Of a stretch of DNA of 64,000 nt, positions 18,357 through 26,864 are shown one piece after another (the stretch's first letter is position 1; each line of letters opens with the position of its first letter). The notes under the pieces are model-generated. The model made no database searches. It saw nothing but the letters and a program-made list of their open reading frames with translations, and was not told where the DNA came from. The stretch is from Flagellimonas amoyensis (GTDB lineage: Bacteria; Bacteroidota; Bacteroidia; Flavobacteriales; Flavobacteriaceae): contig NZ_QBUK01000004.1 in NCBI RefSeq assembly GCF_003058265.1, positions 284,084-348,083 on the forward strand, given 5' to 3'. The translations under genes and the position numbers were made by a program.

Positions 18357-20030
18357 TTACTCCAACACCTCCCCAATGGGCCTACCCGTGGTCCCACTTG
18401 GGAACGCAATGCCCAACAAAGCCGAAATGGTAGGGGCAATATCGGGAATTTCGGTTCGGTTCACGGTACTTCCCTGCTTTATGCCCTTTCCGTAGAGCAA
18501 TAGAGGCACATGCGTATCGTAGACCTGTGGGGAGCCGTGCGTGGAACCTGTTCTTCCGCTTGAGTAAATGAATCCCGGATTGGGCACGATAAGCACATCT
18601 CCCGACCGTTTTTGGTTGTAACCATTCTGTAAAATGTAAGGAACACCCTTGGTATAATTGTTCGTCCACATTTGATACGCCGTATACACCTGACCGATAC
18701 CTTCATAACCCAAAAGCTCCTTTGCAATATCCTCTTGCGCCTCTTTTAGGTCGATGTCCAAGTTGGCCAAAATCTTATGGTCCAGAAAAAGTTGATGGTT
18801 GGAAAGGTCCTTTACTACATCGGTAGTGCCATATTTATACTTTAGAAATTCCGCAAACTCAGCCTGCAGGCCTTTCATATCCAAATACCCAGCCGGTAGT
18901 TTTGAATCTTTCAAATAAGCAGGCACATCGATGGCCGCATGGTCCGCAGTCAGGAAAACCGTGTACTCGCCCTCACCCACTTTTTCGTCCAGAGCAGCAA
19001 AGAGACGGGCCAAATCTCGGTCCAACCGAATATAGGTATCCTCGATTTCCTTGGAATTTACCCCAAAAAAGTGGCCCACATAATCCGTACTGGAAAAACT
19101 GACCGCCAAAAAGTCGGTGATGGTATCCGTGCCCAAACCTTCCCCCTCAATGGCCGCCAAGGCAAAATCAGCGGTCAAACTGTTTCCATAAGGGGTGGTT
19201 CGCAACAGGCCCGACTGTCCATTGGCCTCCCACAAAGCAGGAAGGTCATGCGGAAAAGACGAAGTAGTCTCCCCTTTGAACATTCCTTCGTAGGTGTTGG
19301 CATCGGTGCCACTCTCCACATAGGTTTCTATGGGTTTCAGCGTGTTCCATGGTTTTTTATAGACTTCCACGGCATCTGAATCGTTAAAATCAACCACCCA
19401 TTTTGGCAATGCGTCCATATAATAGGAACTGGTGATCCAGTTTCCTGCTGCGCCCCCTTCAAACCAATAGGCTGCATTTGCCGCATGGCCCGCAGGAAGT
19501 ATAGCACCCCTGTCCTTCAAGGCCACTCCGATCACTTTGCCCCTTTTTTGGGTATGCATGCGCAACTCATCGGTAACGGTTGTGGTGAGCATACGGTGGG
19601 GTGACATTTGTCCTGCATTGGAAGTGGTCCCCACAGAGGTATAGCTGTCATCCCCGGCACAGTACACATCGGTGCCCGTTTCCTTGTTGTACCAATCATT
19701 GCCAATAATACCGTGTGTGGCCGGCGTTGTCCCAGTATAGACCGATGCATGGCCAGGACCGGTACTTGTAGGCGCATAGTTATAGTGATGGTTTTTGCAA
19801 TTGAATCCTTCGTTCACCAACCTTTTGAAGCCTCCTTCACCATATTGGGCCCAGAAACGGGTAAGATAGTCGTAGCGCATTTGATCCACTACAATCCCGA
19901 CCACCAATTTGGGGGATTGGGCTATGGGTTCGGGCTGTACTTCGGCAATGTCCTTCTTTTTGCGCTGTCCAAAGGACAAACTGGTCATCAAAACGACAAA
20001 AAGCAATAAAACGAGGTTGGTTTTTTTCAT
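18357..20030 (-). CDS. pafA: PafA-type alkaline phosphatase
   Basis: 557 residues with a signal peptide (MKKTNLVLLLFVVLMTSLSF, then GQ). It belongs to the type I phosphodiesterase/alkaline phosphatase superfamily. The residues described for Elizabethkingia PafA are all recognisable: Asp in GIVVDQMRYDYL, nucleophile Thr in APTSTGPGHAS, Asn in GIIGNDWYN, Lys/Arg in VALKDRGA, Asp and His in FSSTDYVGHFFG, Asp-His in LTADHAA, and His in STHGSPQVYD. The Lys-x-Arg pair marks phosphate monoesterases. It should be periplasmic and supply phosphate. It is convergent with the repeat protein gene, 7 bp apart, and has a TAGCTTTG promoter. Confidence 0.92.
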   Translation of the reverse strand: MKKTNLVLLLFVVLMTSLSFGQRKKKDIAEVQPEPIAQSPKLVVGIVVDQMRYDYLTRFWAQYGEGGFKRLVNEGFNCKNHHYNYAPTSTGPGHASVYTGTTPATHGIIGNDWYNKETGTDVYCAGDDSYTSVGTTSNAGQMSPHRMLTTTVTDELRMHTQKRGKVIGVALKDRGAILPAGHAANAAYWFEGGAAGNWITSSYYMDALPKWVVDFNDSDAVEVYKKPWNTLKPIETYVESGTDANTYEGMFKGETTSSFPHDLPALWEANGQSGLLRTTPYGNSLTADFALAAIEGEGLGTDTITDFLAVSFSSTDYVGHFFGVNSKEIEDTYIRLDRDLARLFAALDEKVGEGEYTVFLTADHAAIDVPAYLKDSKLPAGYLDMKGLQAEFAEFLKYKYGTTDVVKDLSNHQLFLDHKILANLDIDLKEAQEDIAKELLGYEGIGQVYTAYQMWTNNYTKGVPYILQNGYNQKRSGDVLIVPNPGFIYSSGRTGSTHGSPQVYDTHVPLLLYGKGIKQGSTVNRTEIPDIAPTISALLGIAFPSGTTGRPIGEVLE

Positions 20031-20054
20031 GGTAAGGATTTAATCAAACTAGCG

Positions 20055-20062
20055 CAAAGCTA
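20055..20062 (-). promoter_or_regulatory. TAnnTTTG promoter of pafA
   Basis: The minus strand reads TAGCTTTG, a full match, 24 nt before the start at 20030. No clear phosphate-regulon box is recognised nearby. Confidence 0.65.
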
Positions 20063-20149
20063 TTCAATTATCAACTTTAAAAAGTTTAAATGAAGGTTAA
20101 ATGCCCAACAATATTCTTATTTTTATCACCTCAAGTCCATATCGAACAC

Positions 20150-20887
20150 ATGAAACACCTAGAAGCGATTGGAAAATACTTCATCATGGTTTGGGAAGTA
20201 TTTAAAAAACCGACCAAATGGCCCATTATGAGATCCTTGATCTTAAAGGAAATCGATGAGCTGATCTATGGGTCCATGGGCATCATCATCTTTATTTCGT
20301 TTTTCATCGGGGGGGTGGTCACTATCCAAACGGCCCTCAACCTAAACAGCCCCCTATTGCCCAAAAGCCTTATCGGTTTTGCCACAAGACAGTCCGTGAT
20401 CTTGGAATTTGCCCCTACCTTCACCTCCATCATCATGGCAGGAAAAGTGGGATCCTATATCACATCCAGCATCGGTACCATGCGCGTTACCGAACAGATA
20501 GACGCCCTTGAAGTGATGGGCGTGAACTCGCTCAATTATTTGGTTTTCCCTAAGATCATCGCCACTTTGATGTATCCTTTCGCCGTGGCCATTTCCATGT
20601 TTGTCGGGATATTGGGCGGATGGATTGCCGCTGTTTTTGGCGGATATGCTCCAAGTGGGGAGTTCATCAAGGGCCTTCAATTGGATTTTGACTCGTTCCA
20701 TGTCACTTACGCCTTCATCAAATCGGTGGTGTTTGCCTTTGTAATCGCCACTGTGCCTTCCTACCACGGTTTCTACATGAGAGGCGGCGCCCTGGAGGTG
20801 GGCAAGGCCAGTACCACATCCTTTGTTTGGACCAGTGTGGTCATCATCATAACGAACTATATCCTAACGCAATTACTCCTAGGCTAA
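20150..20887 (+). CDS. MlaE family ABC transporter permease
   Basis: 245 residues from the ATG at 20150 (MKHLEAIGKYFIMVWEVF), which fits the family better than the frame-opening ATG 20 codons upstream. The MlaE/YrbE signature is clear: FIGGVVTIQTALNL, then SVILEFAPTFTSIIMAGKVG and GTMRVTEQIDALEVMGV. About five membrane spans follow. With the ATPase next door it should move phospholipids between outer and inner membranes, as Mla/Mce systems do (family knowledge). No MlaD/MCE substrate-binding gene is in the window. The stop overlaps the ATPase start (TAATG). A near-consensus promoter TATTTTTA lies at 20118-20125. Confidence 0.9.
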   Translation: MKHLEAIGKYFIMVWEVFKKPTKWPIMRSLILKEIDELIYGSMGIIIFISFFIGGVVTIQTALNLNSPLLPKSLIGFATRQSVILEFAPTFTSIIMAGKVGSYITSSIGTMRVTEQIDALEVMGVNSLNYLVFPKIIATLMYPFAVAISMFVGILGGWIAAVFGGYAPSGEFIKGLQLDFDSFHVTYAFIKSVVFAFVIATVPSYHGFYMRGGALEVGKASTTSFVWTSVVIIITNYILTQLLLG

Positions 20888-21654
20888 TGATAGAAGTTGA
20901 AGACGTACATAAATCGTTTGGAAGCAACCATGTCCTGAAAGGCATCTCCACCGTTTTTGAAAAAGGAAAGACCAACCTCATCATCGGACAGAGTGGATCG
21001 GGAAAAACCGTTTTCCTCAAATGCCTCTTAGGTCTTTTTGAACCTGATGAGGGGCAAATTTGCTACAACGGCCAATACTATTCCGAGCTTTCCACCAACG
21101 AACGTCGCGATCTGCGACAAGAAATGGGTATGGTGTTCCAAGGGAGCGCCCTGTTCGATTCCATGACCGTGGAGGGCAATGTGATGTTCCCTCTGGATAT
21201 GTTCACCAAACAATCCAAATCGGAAATGCAGGATCGGGTGGATTTTGTATTGAAACGCGTCAACTTGATCGATGCCCACAAAAGATACCCTTCGGAAATT
21301 TCGGGTGGGATGCAAAAGAGGGTCGCCATTGCCAGGGCCATTGTGATGAACCCAAAGTACCTGTTCTGTGACGAACCCAATTCCGGTCTTGATCCCAAGA
21401 CCGCTATATTGATCGACAACCTGATCCAGGAAATCACCCAGGAGTACGACATCACCACAATCATCAATACCCACGATATGAACTCGGTGATGGAAATTGG
21501 TGAAAAGATCATCTTCCTAAAAAATGGCTATAAGGAATGGGAGGGCACCAACAAGGAAATCTTCAAGACGGACAACGAAGCGGTGACCGATTTTGTCTAC
21601 TCCTCCGAGCTTTTCAAAAAAGTTCGGCAGATGTATATCGAAGAACGGAATTAG
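20887..21654 (+). CDS. ABC transporter ATP-binding protein (MlaF-like)
   Basis: 255 residues from the ATG at 20887, which shares one base with the permease stop. Walker A is GQSGSGKT (about 36-43), the signature is SGGMQKRVAIARAI, and Walker B is YLFCDEPNSGLDP. The opening MIEVEDVHKSFGSNHVLKGI is typical of MlaF-type ATPases, as is the GGMQKR form of the signature. It powers the adjacent permease. The overlap of stop and start implies translational coupling. Confidence 0.93.
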   Translation: MIEVEDVHKSFGSNHVLKGISTVFEKGKTNLIIGQSGSGKTVFLKCLLGLFEPDEGQICYNGQYYSELSTNERRDLRQEMGMVFQGSALFDSMTVEGNVMFPLDMFTKQSKSEMQDRVDFVLKRVNLIDAHKRYPSEISGGMQKRVAIARAIVMNPKYLFCDEPNSGLDPKTAILIDNLIQEITQEYDITTIINTHDMNSVMEIGEKIIFLKNGYKEWEGTNKEIFKTDNEAVTDFVYSSELFKKVRQMYIEERN

Positions 21655-21656
21655 TG

Positions 21657-21770
21657 TTGTGTTATTTGGTTATTCAGTTGTTCTGTTATTGCCGATTGCA
21701 TGTTCAAAACCTATGATTTAGCACTTAAACCTGTCACTTGAAACCAGAAACTTGCAAACTGACTTCTGAC
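21657..21770 (-). repeat. Intergenic element related to copies A and B, reverse orientation
   Basis: Read on the minus strand, the gap after the ATPase gene contains CAATAACAGAACAACTGAATA-type words followed by ACCAAATAACA, like the AATAAC/CAAATAAC run in the repeats at 14.2 and 14.9 kb. CAAGTTTC/GAAGTCAG words sit on the other side. The 30-nt core is absent. Confidence 0.45.
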
Positions 21771-21783
21771 TTCTAAAAACACA

Positions 21784-23238
21784 TCACTCCACTTCCTTCA
21801 ACACAATGGTGGAATCCCGCAATCGTATTTTTAGCCAAGCGTGCATTTTTTTGATGTCGGCCTGTTTTTGGGCATTTTGGGCGCCTTGCTTCCATTTCAC
21901 CTCGAAGACCGGCACCGTGTCCAATTTCTTAAAATCGGTCTGGATCTGATACGAAAATCCCAATCTCTCAATGTTGCCATAATTGGCCCTGGCCTCGGCA
22001 CTGACATCCTTGAAAGGGACTTGTTTGCCCATGGTCTTTGTCAAAATGGACACTTCCTCTTCCAATAGCCTGATTTGTTCATCCTTGTTCAGCAGATCTA
22101 CCTTGTTCCTTTCATAGAGTTCGCTCACAAAATTGAATTTCTCTTGAGAATCGTCCTTACCCCCTTGAATAACATGGAGTTCAGCATCCTTCAAACGGGA
22201 AAATTGGTTCTTTTGTCTGCGCCAAGTGTTTATCACATTTTCCGGGATAAGTTCATCTCCCATACAGACCACCTCGATGAGCGAAGATCCATCGTCCACA
22301 TATTCAATCTTCGTGAGGTTGTCCACATACCTTCCCGCACCATTGAACTGATAGACTTCGATGGTATCGTCCAAAAATTGCTGTGCCTGTTTTCTAAAAA
22401 GAGATTCCTGAAAGACGTTATAAAAAGTGAAACCCGCAGGGATCATCACCAATATGCCCGTAATGGAAGCCAATCGGGCAATCATGCGCCTTCTTTGGGA
22501 ATTGGCGTAGCGCACCATGGGGAACCGCAAAAACTTGATGACCAAAAAAGTGGCCAGACCAATAAAAATGGTGTTGATGGTGAACAGGTACATGGCGCCT
22601 GCCGCATACAAAGGTTTACCTATGGCCAGTCCAAAACCTACCGTACAGAGCGGCGGCATCAGTGCGGTGGCAATGGCCACTCCAAAGATCACACTGGCGA
22701 TGGTCCCTTTCTTGGCTCGGGCGATCACCAATGCCAGACCACCAAAAAAAGCGATCAGCACATCACGGATATCCGGTTTGGTCCGTGCCAATAGTTCCGA
22801 GGATTCATCCCGAAGGGGAAAAAAGTAGAAGAACAGAAAGGCCGTAACCACGCTCAAGACCACCATTACCGTAAAATTCTTCAGGGATCGTCTCAGCGTA
22901 TCTATATCGTTGATGGCCAAAGACAGTCCCATGCCCAAAATAGGCCCCATCAAAGGGGAGATCAACATCGCTCCGATGACCACCGCAGTGGAATTGGCAT
23001 TCAAACCAATGGAAGCAATAAAAATGGAACAGATCAAGATCCAAGAGGTATGCCCCTTAAAGGTGATATCGGCAATAATGGATTCCTTGGTGGCCGCAGC
23101 ATCCGTATTGGTACGTATCTCCAACAGTTCGGAAAGAAACTTCCGGACACTGCCCACAAGCCCCTTGAAATCCTTTTTTACCTCATCCCCACTATCCTGA
23201 TTGGGGGCAGCCCCTTTTTCCAATTGATCTTCACTCAT
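21784..23238 (-). CDS. DUF389 family membrane protein
   Basis: 484 residues. The DUF389 region covers about 45-240, with membrane spans such as WILICSIFIASIGLN, the conserved AVVIGAMLISPLMGPILGMG, ALVIARAKKGTIASVIFGVA and ALMPPLCTVGFGLA. The C-terminal half is soluble, with a predicted coiled coil around EQIRLLEEEVSILTKTMG. The family has no firm function. It starts 3 bp after the manC stop on the same strand, so the two genes are cotranscribed, but no functional link to sugar nucleotides is evident. Confidence 0.88.
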   Translation of the reverse strand: MSEDQLEKGAAPNQDSGDEVKKDFKGLVGSVRKFLSELLEIRTNTDAAATKESIIADITFKGHTSWILICSIFIASIGLNANSTAVVIGAMLISPLMGPILGMGLSLAINDIDTLRRSLKNFTVMVVLSVVTAFLFFYFFPLRDESSELLARTKPDIRDVLIAFFGGLALVIARAKKGTIASVIFGVAIATALMPPLCTVGFGLAIGKPLYAAGAMYLFTINTIFIGLATFLVIKFLRFPMVRYANSQRRRMIARLASITGILVMIPAGFTFYNVFQESLFRKQAQQFLDDTIEVYQFNGAGRYVDNLTKIEYVDDGSSLIEVVCMGDELIPENVINTWRRQKNQFSRLKDAELHVIQGGKDDSQEKFNFVSELYERNKVDLLNKDEQIRLLEEEVSILTKTMGKQVPFKDVSAEARANYGNIERLGFSYQIQTDFKKLDTVPVFEVKWKQGAQNAQKQADIKKMHAWLKIRLRDSTIVLKEVE

Positions 23239-23241
23239 ATA

Positions 23242-24321
23242 TTATGCAAACTCGTCGCCAAATGTTTCCTTTACTTGGCCCAATACTTTTTTGATGTCCT
23301 GTTGTTTGGACTTGGGGTAGATCAGCAAGACCTCTTCCTTGTCCACGATGATATAATCCTCCAGGCCGTCCACCACGACAATTTTCCCCTTTGGGGAACG
23401 GATCATGTTGCCCTTGGCATTTTCCAGAACAACACTGGCGTTGACCACGGCATTGCCCGAGGGATCTTTGTCCAATTTGTCATACAATGCTCCCCATGTT
23501 CCCAAATCGTTCCAGTCAAAAGAAGCAGGAAGTGTGTAAATGGAACTGGACTGTTCCAAGATAGCATAATCTATTGATATGTTTTCCGCCTTGGCATAAT
23601 TCTCTTGGATGAACCCCTTCTCTTCCCCCGTATTATAGCAGGAAATCCCCTTTCCAAAAAGTTCGTACTGGCTAGGTTGATAGCTTTTGAACGCATCCAC
23701 TATGGTCTGTACGCTCCACATAAAAATACCAGCGTTCCAAAGGAAATTGCCCTGGGCCAAAAATTCCTTTGCCGTCTCATAATCAGGTTTTTCCCTAAAC
23801 TGGGACACGGTTTTGAGCTTTTCGTCACTTCCTTTTTCAAATTCGATGTACCCGAAACCTGTATTGGGGAATGTGGGTTGGATGCCCAACGTACAAAGCA
23901 CGCTTTCTTTCTCACATTTGTCAAAACATGCGGTCACATCCTTTTCAAAAGCCTCCTCATCCTCGATCCAGTGATCACTGGGTGCCACGATCATCACAGC
24001 ATTGGGGTTCATCTTTTGTATTTTCAAGGATGCATAGAGAATGCAGGGGGCCGTGTTGCGCATGGCCGGTTCCAAAACCACCTGATCCGGTTTTACCTTT
24101 GGTAATTGTTCCAACACCAAGTCATTGTAGCGTTCATTGGTCAAAATCAATATGTTCTCTGTTGGGATGAACTTGTTCAACCTATCAAATGTCTTTTGGA
24201 TCAATGTCTTTCCTGTTCCCAACATATCGTGGAACTGTTTGGGGTTGGCAGTAGTGCTTACAGGCCAAAATCGGGATCCTACTCCTCCTGCCATGAGAAC
24301 GGCGTAATAATTCTTGTTCAT
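23242..24321 (-). CDS. manC: Mannose-1-phosphate guanylyltransferase
   Basis: 359 residues: the nucleotidyltransferase domain only, without the phosphomannose isomerase part of longer ManC proteins. It makes GDP-mannose from mannose-1-phosphate and GTP for surface glycans. The pyrophosphorylase motif MAGGVGSRFWPVSTTANPKQ is at residues 10-29; the activating Arg and Lys lie within it. PSDHWIEDE (near 114) and NTGFGYIEFEKG follow, and FDWNDLGTWGALY is the sugar-phosphate site. It lies 14 bp after the SprT-like gene and 3 bp before DUF389, forming an operon. Confidence 0.95.
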   Translation of the reverse strand: MNKNYYAVLMAGGVGSRFWPVSTTANPKQFHDMLGTGKTLIQKTFDRLNKFIPTENILILTNERYNDLVLEQLPKVKPDQVVLEPAMRNTAPCILYASLKIQKMNPNAVMIVAPSDHWIEDEEAFEKDVTACFDKCEKESVLCTLGIQPTFPNTGFGYIEFEKGSDEKLKTVSQFREKPDYETAKEFLAQGNFLWNAGIFMWSVQTIVDAFKSYQPSQYELFGKGISCYNTGEEKGFIQENYAKAENISIDYAILEQSSSIYTLPASFDWNDLGTWGALYDKLDKDPSGNAVVNASVVLENAKGNMIRSPKGKIVVVDGLEDYIIVDKEEVLLIYPKSKQQDIKKVLGQVKETFGDEFA

Positions 24322-24335
24322 TTGTCTTGTTGCTT

Positions 24336-24959
24336 TTACATTGATGGCCCTTCAGGTCTATCTCGGACCAACTCTACTTCCGCATTGGGTTGGAACAAAT
24401 ATAACCTGCCCGTGGACAATTCCACACATTCATATCGTTTCACTTTTTTGTCTCCTTTTTTGAACAACCTACCGTTGTAAAGCCTAAAAATACTACCCTT
24501 AGGCAATTCATAAACGTAGCTTCCCTTCCTTTCCTCCTCATCAAAGGCCTTCAGTGCAATGGACAAACGGGCATCCGTACTGCTGCTTGCCTTTGGGTTC
24601 TTGAAGTGGTTCGCAATGATAGGCAATAATTGGGACGGAAACACCTCTGGTCGGATGAACGGAACCATTAGATGTTGAAAGGTACGTTTCCACTCCACAC
24701 CATGGGGCAAGATTCGGCGACCATATTGTTCAAAGGCCACCAAATGCGCAATTTCGTGAATGAGCGTGATCAGAAATCGGTATTTGTTCAATGATGCGTT
24801 CACCGTGATCATGTGCAGACCGTTGGGCAACCTACGGTAATCGCCATGGCGGGTGACCCTATGGTTCACGACCTTCAGGTGCACTCCATGGGTCTTGATA
24901 AGTTCAAAACATGGGGGCACTGCCCGTTCTGGCAAATATTTTTGAAGGGTGGTGTTCAC
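24336..24959 (-). CDS. SprT-like zinc metallopeptidase domain protein
   Basis: 207 residues starting at a GTG (VNTTLQKYLPERAVPPCFELI). The zinc motif HEIAHLVAFEQYG (about 68-80) and an upstream VTRHGDYRRLPNG strand are the SprT-like signature; the family also includes Spartan-type proteases. No membrane segment or signal peptide is present. The C-terminal part is basic (FKKGDKKVKRYE). The cellular substrate is unknown. A full-consensus promoter on this strand ends only 5 nt before the GTG, so the mRNA may be leaderless. Confidence 0.85.
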   Translation of the reverse strand: MNTTLQKYLPERAVPPCFELIKTHGVHLKVVNHRVTRHGDYRRLPNGLHMITVNASLNKYRFLITLIHEIAHLVAFEQYGRRILPHGVEWKRTFQHLMVPFIRPEVFPSQLLPIIANHFKNPKASSSTDARLSIALKAFDEEERKGSYVYELPKGSIFRLYNGRLFKKGDKKVKRYECVELSTGRLYLFQPNAEVELVRDRPEGPSM

Positions 24960-24964
24960 TGTAA

Positions 24965-24972
24965 CAAAGGTA
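24965..24972 (-). promoter_or_regulatory. TAnnTTTG motif immediately before the SprT-like gene
   Basis: The minus strand reads TACCTTTG, followed by TTACA and the GTG start. With a transcription start 4-7 nt past the motif, the RNA would begin at or next to the start codon. A chance match cannot be excluded. Confidence 0.5.
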
Positions 24973-25008
24973 CATTTTAAGTCTGGACTACCACTTTCAG
25001 AATTATTG

Positions 25009-25686
25009 CTATGGCGTACTATTGCTCACCTGAAGCAACTTCCCGTTGTACAGCTTTTGCCCGGTCAAGGCAAACTCCTTGATATACGTGGCCATTTCCA
25101 GAGCGGTCACGGGTGCCTGATAGCCCGGAAAAGCTTCTTCCAACATTTCGGTCTGCACAGCGCCCAAGGCCAATACATTAAAACTGGGGCCGGTTTCCTT
25201 GAACTCCTCTGCCCAAAGCTCCGTCAAGGTGATGACCGCCCCTTTACTGGAACTGTAGGCCGATAGTCCTGGAAACTTAACACTCCCTTGCACGCCACCC
25301 ATGGAACTGATGGTGACCACATGGCCCTTTTTGCCCATTTTGGGCAGGACGGTCTTGGTCATTTCCGCAACACCGAACACGTTTACTTTGTAAACGTCCT
25401 CAAATTCCTTGGGGGTAATCTCCAAAAAAGGTTTGTTGAGCAAGCGGCCCGCATTGTTGATGAGCACGTCCACAGTATCCCATTCCCCCAAAAAATCCTT
25501 TAGCTTTTCATAATCCTTGGTTTCCCCCAAGTCGAATGAAAAAGCATGGACATTGGGGAGTTTTAAGCCTTGGATAGGTATGGCATTTCGGGATAGGGAC
25601 AACACCCTGTGGCCTTCTTCGGCAAAAAGTTGCACCAATTCAAAACCGATGCCCCTACTGGTCCCCGTTATAATAATGTTCGCCAT
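25009..25686 (-). CDS. Short-chain dehydrogenase/reductase (SDR)
   Basis: 225 residues from the ATG at 25686 (MANIIITGTSRGIGFELVQLF); an in-frame ATG 14 codons earlier adds an unlikely tail. The NAD(P) motif TGTSRGIG is at 7-14, NNAGRL near residue 80, the catalytic Ser in ISSMGG, and Tyr-x3-Lys in SAYSSSKGA. The substrate is unknown. It lies upstream of the SprT-like gene on the same strand with a 49-bp gap. Confidence 0.92.
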   Translation of the reverse strand: MANIIITGTSRGIGFELVQLFAEEGHRVLSLSRNAIPIQGLKLPNVHAFSFDLGETKDYEKLKDFLGEWDTVDVLINNAGRLLNKPFLEITPKEFEDVYKVNVFGVAEMTKTVLPKMGKKGHVVTISSMGGVQGSVKFPGLSAYSSSKGAVITLTELWAEEFKETGPSFNVLALGAVQTEMLEEAFPGYQAPVTALEMATYIKEFALTGQKLYNGKLLQVSNSTP

Positions 25687-25764
25687 GGCAGATGCTATTT
25701 GTTCATTTTGGGAACTGAAGATTCCCATCCACTTCTATGCGCCCCTCGGAGTGACAACGCTATA

Positions 25765-26757
25765 TTATTTTTTCTGGATTTCCTGTGTTGGTGCATTCGC
25801 AATGCCTTCCAACACGGGTATGGTCTTGTTCACCAAGGTGGCCATGTGTGCAAAATCCATGATACTCGCCTCATCGCCCACTTTGTGGTAATGGTCAAAA
25901 TTGGTAAAATCGAAGGTGCAGAAAGTGTGTGAGGGCACACCGAATTCTTGATAGAATGCATAATTGTCCGACCGCTGGAACAGGTTATATTCCTTGGCCG
26001 TTGGCAAAAATCCGACCAGGTTTTCCTTAGCATATTTGTTGCTCACTTCGGCCAGGTTGGACATATCGTATCCCGTGATGTACATAAAATAATCCTTTCC
26101 CTGCAAGGGTACCCCTGTCATTTCAAAATTGAGCATAGCATACAGGTTCAGCCCTTGCTCCTTGAGCTTTTTGGCCAAATGCTTGGACCCCAACAGTCCC
26201 TTTTCCTCAGCACTGAAAAGGGCAAAGATCAAAGTCCGCTTATTGGTTTTCCGGGTTCCAAAATATCGGGCAAACTCCATTACCGTGCTGGTACCTGAAG
26301 CATTGTCATTGGCCCCGTTGGCTATGTCGTCACCGTTCTCTGCTTTCACGACACCGATATGGTCATAATGTGCCCCGATAACGATATATTCATTCTTCAA
26401 TGCAGGGTCACTGCCTTCCACAATTCCCACAACGTTAAAAGATGGTTTCTCAAAATTGGAAAGGGTATCCCTATATGTTTCAAAATAGGGCACCACTCCA
26501 TTGGACTTGAAATGGTTCTCAATATATTTTGCGGCCATCTCTATTCCTTCACTACCAGAGTCCCGGCCCTTCAGTTCATCGGAAGCCAAATAGTTCATTA
26601 TTTTCCCAACACGTTCCGCATTGGTAAATGTCCCTGCTGCTTCTTTTTTGGTCGCCGTTGCTCTTGATTTTTCACCCAAGGTTGTGGTCTGTTCAATTTT
26701 GCTCGAACCACAGGTCATCATCAATAGGGCAGTAAAGGCATATAGGATAGTCTTCAT
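25765..26757 (-). CDS. M28 family zinc aminopeptidase, lipoprotein
   Basis: 330 residues from the ATG at 26757 (MKTILYAFTALLMMTCGSSK). The Cys in MMTC is a likely lipidation site, so the enzyme should be membrane-anchored outside the cytoplasm. Co-catalytic zinc ligands of M28 are visible: His in IGAHYDHIG, Asp in GANDNASGTS, Glu-Glu in LFSAEEKGLLGS, an acidic residue in NFEMTG, and His in HYHKVGDE. A PA-like insert does not appear to be present. It is transcribed from its own TATCTTTA promoter beyond the pdhC terminator. Confidence 0.9.
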   Translation of the reverse strand: MKTILYAFTALLMMTCGSSKIEQTTTLGEKSRATATKKEAAGTFTNAERVGKIMNYLASDELKGRDSGSEGIEMAAKYIENHFKSNGVVPYFETYRDTLSNFEKPSFNVVGIVEGSDPALKNEYIVIGAHYDHIGVVKAENGDDIANGANDNASGTSTVMEFARYFGTRKTNKRTLIFALFSAEEKGLLGSKHLAKKLKEQGLNLYAMLNFEMTGVPLQGKDYFMYITGYDMSNLAEVSNKYAKENLVGFLPTAKEYNLFQRSDNYAFYQEFGVPSHTFCTFDFTNFDHYHKVGDEASIMDFAHMATLVNKTIPVLEGIANAPTQEIQKK

Positions 26758-26778
26758 GTTTTTGTTTTTAGTATTTTC

Positions 26779-26786
26779 TAAAGATA
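26779..26786 (-). promoter_or_regulatory. Promoter of the M28 peptidase gene
   Basis: The minus strand reads TATCTTTA, one mismatch from TAnnTTTG, 21 nt before the start. It directly follows the T-tract of the pdhC terminator. Confidence 0.5.
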
Positions 26787-26814
26787 AAAAAAGCATCCTT
26801 ATAAGGATGCTTTT
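26786..26814 (-). terminator. Intrinsic terminator of the pdhA-pdhC operon
   Basis: A 26-nt perfect palindrome (arms AAAAGCATCCTTA and TAAGGATGCTTTT) followed on the minus strand by an extended T-run. It lies 50 bp past the pdhC stop. Confidence 0.8.
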
Positions 26815-26864
26815 AAATCATATGTTCTCTGTTTCCCTTCGACTTCGCTCAGGAACCTTTAAGA

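Noticed and set aside
22075..22794. 239-residue plus-strand frame
   Set aside because: Antisense to the DUF389 gene, whose membrane segments are well formed in the other strand.
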